Source: CAYMLL01 sp964390645 (GTDB lineage: Bacteria; Planctomycetota; UBA8108). From it: a stretch of DNA of 10,043 bases. This document shows, piece after piece, positions 7,186-10,043 of this stretch; position 1 is the stretch's first letter, and each line of letters starts with the position of its first letter. The notes below the pieces were generated by a model. That model ran no database searches. It saw only the letters and a list, made by a program, of their open reading frames with translations, and had not been told where the DNA came from. The stretch lies in contig CAYMLL010000284.1 of the NCBI GenBank assembly GCA_964390645.1, positions 1-10,043 on the forward strand, in the 5' to 3' direction. The translations under genes were made by a program, and so were the position numbers.

Positions 7186-8151
7186 ATGGCCGTACAGACA
7201 TCCAGTCTGGTCCACCCGAAATACAAGACAAAGTACTCAGTGAGGAACTGGCCGGAGTACGATCGAGGGCTTCGAGATCGAGGCGACGTGACGATCTGGT
7301 TCAGTGAAGACGCTGTCGCCTGCTGGATTTCGCGTGGGACACGGAGGCGCAGCGCCCAGCGACGTTACTCGGATTTCGCGATCGAAACCGCTCTGACGCT
7401 CCGGCTCTTGTTTCGTTTGCCACTCCGTCGAACCGAAGGCTTCGTCGCCTCGCTGCTTCGAATGCTGGACCTCGACCTCGGATCGCCCGATCACACGACG
7501 CTTTCGCGACGCGCGAAGCAACTCGAGATCGAACTTCCCGTTGCCGGAAAAGGAAGCTCGATCCACCTCGTCGTGGACAGCACAGGATTGCAGACCGTCG
7601 GGCACGGCCCGTGGGCTGCCGCCGAACACGGTGGCGCAGGAACACGAGCGTGGCGGAAGCTTCATGTTGGCGTCGACCAAGACCGCGTGATCGTGGCCGA
7701 GAAGATCACCGATAGCAACGTCGACGACGCGAGCGTGGTGCCGGATCTCGTAGACCAGATCTCCGGCGACAAGAAGATCACCCGTTTCACTGCTGACGGC
7801 GCTTACGACCAGGGTTCGGTCTACGAGACGTTTGTCGAACTGGAGGCGACTGTCGTCGTGCCTCCGTTTAGAACGGCCGCTCCATCGAGACGAAGAACAC
7901 GAGCGGCGAGAGCGCGGAATCGGACCGTGAATCGAGTCCGGAAAATCGGTCGAAGGCGATGGAAGAAGGAAACGCGGTACCATCGCCGATCTCGTGTTGA
8001 GAACACCTTCTTTCGATTCAAACGACTCTTCGGAGGCCGGCTCCGATCACGCGACCGAGGCAATCAGGAGATTGAAGCGCGACTCGGCTGCAAGATTCTG
8101 AACCGCATGATCCAGCTCGGAGCGCCAAGATTCGAACCGATACGAGCATGA
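7186..8151 (+). CDS. IS903-subgroup DDE transposase, intact
   Basis: A 321-residue transposase that cuts the element ends and joins them to a target. The start is fixed by a consensus AGGAGG (7173-7178) 7 bases before the ATG; the frame stays open upstream, but that part lies partly outside the element. Catalytic triad: Asp131 in VVDSTGLQ, Asp204 in FTADGAYD, Glu272 in RRSRVENTFF. The Y-x2-R-x3-E-x6-K signature of this group is complete (Tyr265, Arg268, Glu272, Lys279). An N-terminal NWPEYDRGLRDRGD segment and a basic stretch at about 235-262 (likely DNA contact) fit the family. Length is close to the roughly 307 residues of IS903 transposase. No frameshift or stop is seen, so it is probably still able to act. 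Confidence -1.
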   Translation: MAVQTSSLVHPKYKTKYSVRNWPEYDRGLRDRGDVTIWFSEDAVACWISRGTRRRSAQRRYSDFAIETALTLRLLFRLPLRRTEGFVASLLRMLDLDLGSPDHTTLSRRAKQLEIELPVAGKGSSIHLVVDSTGLQTVGHGPWAAAEHGGAGTRAWRKLHVGVDQDRVIVAEKITDSNVDDASVVPDLVDQISGDKKITRFTADGAYDQGSVYETFVELEATVVVPPFRTAAPSRRRTRAARARNRTVNRVRKIGRRRWKKETRYHRRSRVENTFFRFKRLFGGRLRSRDRGNQEIEARLGCKILNRMIQLGAPRFEPIRA

Positions 8152-8185
8152 ACGCGAGCGACCACGGGGGCGAACACCGCGAGTT

Positions 8186-8204
8186 CGATTCATGCAACAG
8201 TGCC
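8186..8204 (-). repeat. Right terminal inverted repeat (IRR)
   Basis: Read on the minus strand from 8204 it is GGCACTGTTGCATGAATCG, pairing with IRL except at four positions. It sets the right boundary of the element, 53 bases after the transposase stop. Confidence -1.
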
Positions 8205-8240
8205 GTATACAGGACGCTTCACGTCCACAACCCGTTCACG

Positions 8241-8275
8241 AAGGCCGGCTCCGGTATTCCGGGGCCGGTTTTTTT
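8241..8275 (+). terminator. Strong rho-independent terminator
   Basis: A 10-bp stem CCGGCTCCGG / CCGGGGCCGG (8245-8254 and 8259-8268, one G-U pair), loop TATT, and seven T residues at 8269-8275; AAGG before the stem can extend pairing into the T-run. Orientation is +. It lies just outside the right end of the insertion sequence, with no host gene directly before it, so it now stops read-through from the element. It may once have ended a gene that has been lost or displaced. Confidence -1.
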
Positions 8276-8386
8276 GTGCGTCGGCAACCCGTGATCGCCC
8301 TGTTCGACTACGGTTGCTCTTGTTCCGTCTGCTTGGTGTTGTTGAGCTTCAACCATGGGATGCCCGTAACACCGCCAGACGGGACC

Positions 8387-8414
8387 TTGTCGCTGTGCCG
8401 CAAGGCGGTATATC
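8387..8414 (+). promoter_or_regulatory. Possible sigma-70-type promoter for the sulfatase
   Basis: TTGTCG (8387-8392) and TATATC (8409-8414) are 16 bases apart, each matching four of six consensus positions. Transcription would start near 8421 and give a leader of about 40 bases before the ATG at 8460. It sits downstream of the strong terminator, which supports independent expression. GC-rich DNA gives many such partial matches, so confidence is low. Confidence -1.
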
Positions 8415-8459
8415 CTGTCGCGCAGCCCCGACTGCACACCCGCGCTTGGCTGGAACCCT

Positions 8460-9881
8460 ATGAAGATCCGATTGACCACGGCCATCGTCCTGACCACTGG
8501 CGTATGTTGTAGCGTCTCGTTCGCCGCGGACCGCAAACGCCCGAACATCGTCATCTTGTTCGCCGATGATCTGGGCTACGGAGAACTTGGCTGTCAGGGC
8601 AACACGCAGATTCCCACGCCTCACATTGACGCCATCGCCAAGAACGGCGTGCGCTTCACCAGCGGCTATGTCACGGCATCGGTCTGTTCGCCTTCGCGCG
8701 CCGGACTTCTCAGCGGCCGGTACCAAGCGCGGTTCAACTACCATATCAATGTCATGCCTCACACGCTGGAGGGCTCCGCGTTCGGCATCCCCGCCGCCGA
8801 GACGTTGCTCGGTGAGCGTCTCAAGAGGGCCGGCTATCGAACTGGCCTGATCGGCAAGTGGCACTTGGGTTCCCGCGCCGACTTCAACCCAACCCGCCAC
8901 GGCTTTGACTACTTCTTCGGTTTCGCGCACGAGGGGCGGTATTTCGTCAGGCCGCCATGGACGGGCGCAACGACCCTGCTGCGAAGGAAGACGCTCCCGG
9001 ATGGGAAGACCGGCCGCTGGACGCGTCCCGACGGCAAGCTGATCTATCACGATATCTTCCACAACAACGAACCTCTCTACGACCTGAACAATCCCATGCT
9101 GCGCAATACGACGGTCGTGGAGGAAAAGCGATACCTTACGGATGCGTTCACCGATGAGGCAGTTCGCTTCATTGACCGCAATAAGAGCAGACCGTTTTTC
9201 CTCTACTTGTCCTACAACGCCGTGCACAGTCCTCTGCAAGGGGCCGACGCCTACATGGAGAAGATGTCACATATCAAGGACGTGCACCGGCGCATCTTCG
9301 CGGCGATGCTCGCAAACTTGGACGATTCCGTAGGGGCCGTCATGAAGAAACTGCGCGATGAAGGCCTCGAAGACAACACGCTCGTCTTCTTCTTGAGCGA
9401 CAACGGCGGCCCCACAAAAGAATTGACCAGCAGCAACGCGCCGCTCGCGGGCGGCAAAGGAACGTACTATGAGGGCGGCATTCGCGTTCCCTTCATGGCG
9501 CAGTGGAAAGGGATGCTCCCGGCCGGCACAACGTACAATCACCCCGTCATTTCCCTGGACATCTACGCCACCGCCGCCGCCCTGGCCGGCGAACCGGCGA
9601 GCAAGGATCGATGTGACGGCACGAATCTAATGCCCTATCTCACCGGTCGTAATCCCGGCCGTCCGCACGATCAGCTTCTCTGGTACTTTCGCGGCCGCGG
9701 CGCGCTTCGTGTCGATGACTGGAAGCTGGTCAAGGCACACAGAAAGAAGAACACATTTGAGCTATACAATCTGGCAAACGATGAAGGTGAAGCAAACAAT
9801 TTGGCCCAAACAGAAGCTGATCGGCTATCACGCATGAGAACCACCTGGAAAGACATGGTGGATCAAATGCCGAGGGAGTGA
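8460..9881 (+). CDS. Secreted type I (formylglycine-dependent) sulfatase
   Basis: A 473-residue hydrolase of sulfate esters in the alkaline-phosphatase superfamily. A signal peptide covers residues 1-22 (cut near S-F-A), pointing to the periplasm or outside. Active-site features: Asp36-Asp37 in FADDLGYG (metal), the CSPSR signature at 76-80 with Cys76 as the residue converted to formylglycine, GKWHLG at 132-137 (Lys133, His135), His256 in AVHSP, Asp314-Asn315 in SDNGG (metal), and Lys333 in AGGKGTYYEGG. All the expected catalytic positions are present and the length is normal for the family, so it is probably active once matured by a formylglycine-generating enzyme or anaerobic sulfatase-maturating enzyme, neither of which is in the window. 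Substrate is not readable; sulfated polysaccharides are the usual targets of such secreted enzymes. The ATG has only a weak ribosome binding site (TGGA, about 5 bases upstream). Confidence -1.
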   Translation: MKIRLTTAIVLTTGVCCSVSFAADRKRPNIVILFADDLGYGELGCQGNTQIPTPHIDAIAKNGVRFTSGYVTASVCSPSRAGLLSGRYQARFNYHINVMPHTLEGSAFGIPAAETLLGERLKRAGYRTGLIGKWHLGSRADFNPTRHGFDYFFGFAHEGRYFVRPPWTGATTLLRRKTLPDGKTGRWTRPDGKLIYHDIFHNNEPLYDLNNPMLRNTTVVEEKRYLTDAFTDEAVRFIDRNKSRPFFLYLSYNAVHSPLQGADAYMEKMSHIKDVHRRIFAAMLANLDDSVGAVMKKLRDEGLEDNTLVFFLSDNGGPTKELTSSNAPLAGGKGTYYEGGIRVPFMAQWKGMLPAGTTYNHPVISLDIYATAAALAGEPASKDRCDGTNLMPYLTGRNPGRPHDQLLWYFRGRGALRVDDWKLVKAHRKKNTFELYNLANDEGEANNLAQTEADRLSRMRTTWKDMVDQMPRE

Positions 9882-10043
9882 TCGGAGGTCCACTCATTCG
9901 CCAAGCGCAAGAACGGGCTGGTCAGCCAGTTCAATCGCGAATCCTATCTCCACTGATTTCGCGCGAGTCCACCCCGTGCTGTCCAACGAACTCATCTGGC
10001 GACCAGGTCCGGCTGGATCTGCAACTTGTCCAGAGTCTTCGAG
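9882..10043. other. Unassigned tail after the sulfatase
   Basis: 162 bases with no convincing gene, promoter or terminator. A minus-strand frame from the right edge ends at a TGA after KTLDKLQIQPDLVAR and could be the end of a convergent gene, but only 16 codons are visible, too few to call. Confidence -1.

Larger units (their letters stand above)
7100..8204 (+). mobile_element. IS5-family (IS903 subgroup) insertion sequence
   Basis: An element of about 1105 bases bounded by imperfect inverted repeats and carrying one intact transposase. Subgroup assignment rests on the overall similarity of the protein to the IS903 transposase as I recall it (NWPEY near the N terminus, RGDxTIWFSEDA, DHTTLSRRAK, WRKLH, ADGAYD, YHRRS), and on the ends, which begin GGC and resemble known IS903-type ends. 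No 9-base target duplication is present: CCGACGCGT precedes the left end and GTATACAGG follows the right end. The element may therefore be old, or one end may have taken part in a deletion or recombination. At about 1.1 kb it is close to the usual size for the group. Confidence -1.

Noticed and set aside
8178..8195. GAGTTCGATTC resembling a tRNA T-loop
   Set aside because: It is part of or next to the right inverted repeat; the flanking stem has a mismatch and no acceptor, D or anticodon arms can be found.
8192..8512. Small + strand frames of 106 and 87 codons between the insertion sequence and the sulfatase
   Set aside because: They begin in or just after the right inverted repeat, run through the terminator and into the sulfatase start, and have no family resemblance.
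8349..9239. Minus-strand frame of 296 codons opposite the sulfatase
   Set aside because: Shadow of the sulfatase, whose motifs are complete on the + strand.
9882..9956. In-frame open stretch of 24 codons after the sulfatase stop (read-through or frameshift remnant)
   Set aside because: The sulfatase is already full length and the extension resembles nothing known.
10021..10043. CCAG...CTGG pairing near the right edge (10002-10015) as a terminator for the sulfatase
   Set aside because: Only four base pairs and no T-run; not a credible terminator.
1..10043. CRISPR array, phage, toxin-antitoxin or biosynthetic cluster
   Set aside because: No regularly spaced repeats, no phage structural genes, no small paired toxin-like ORFs and no biosynthetic enzymes were seen.

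Overview
The window looks like accessory DNA from a GC-rich environmental bacterium. The best guess is Planctomycetota or a relative in the PVC group. That guess rests on gene content only: long secreted proteins that combine TlpA/thioredoxin-like and TPR-like domains, a secreted transglutaminase-like protein with a C-terminal beta-sandwich, and a secreted formylglycine sulfatase. There is no rRNA, tRNA or other phylogenetic marker in the window.

Layout, all genes on the + strand. Positions 2-2257 hold the 3' part of gene A, cut by the left edge. Positions 2254-5010 hold its paralogue B (GTG start, 4-base overlap with A). Positions 5054-6958 hold gene C, a transglutaminase-like exported protein, separated from B by a 43-base gap containing a possible 16-codon relay ORF. 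A, B and C are packed like one operon whose promoter lies left of the window. Positions 7100-8204 are an insertion sequence of the IS5 family, IS903 subgroup: an intact 321-aa DDE transposase between imperfect terminal inverted repeats. A strong rho-independent terminator follows at 8241-8275 and does not directly follow any host gene. Positions 8460-9881 encode an intact type I sulfatase with its own possible promoter. The last 162 bases carry nothing recognisable.

The most interesting part is the A-B-C block. A and B are diverged tandem duplicates. Each protein has an internal duplication: two thioredoxin-fold domains that share a W / PGG / N / R-x-x-G / cis-Pro pattern but have lost the CXXC redox motif, set in a helical TPR-like scaffold. 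B and C have signal peptides; A's N terminus is outside the window. A reasonable inference is an exported, non-redox protein-binding or scaffold system with a transglutaminase-like partner, but its function is unknown. The IS lacks a target-site duplication, so the junction between the A-B-C block and the sulfatase may be a rearrangement. The two sides need not be functionally linked.
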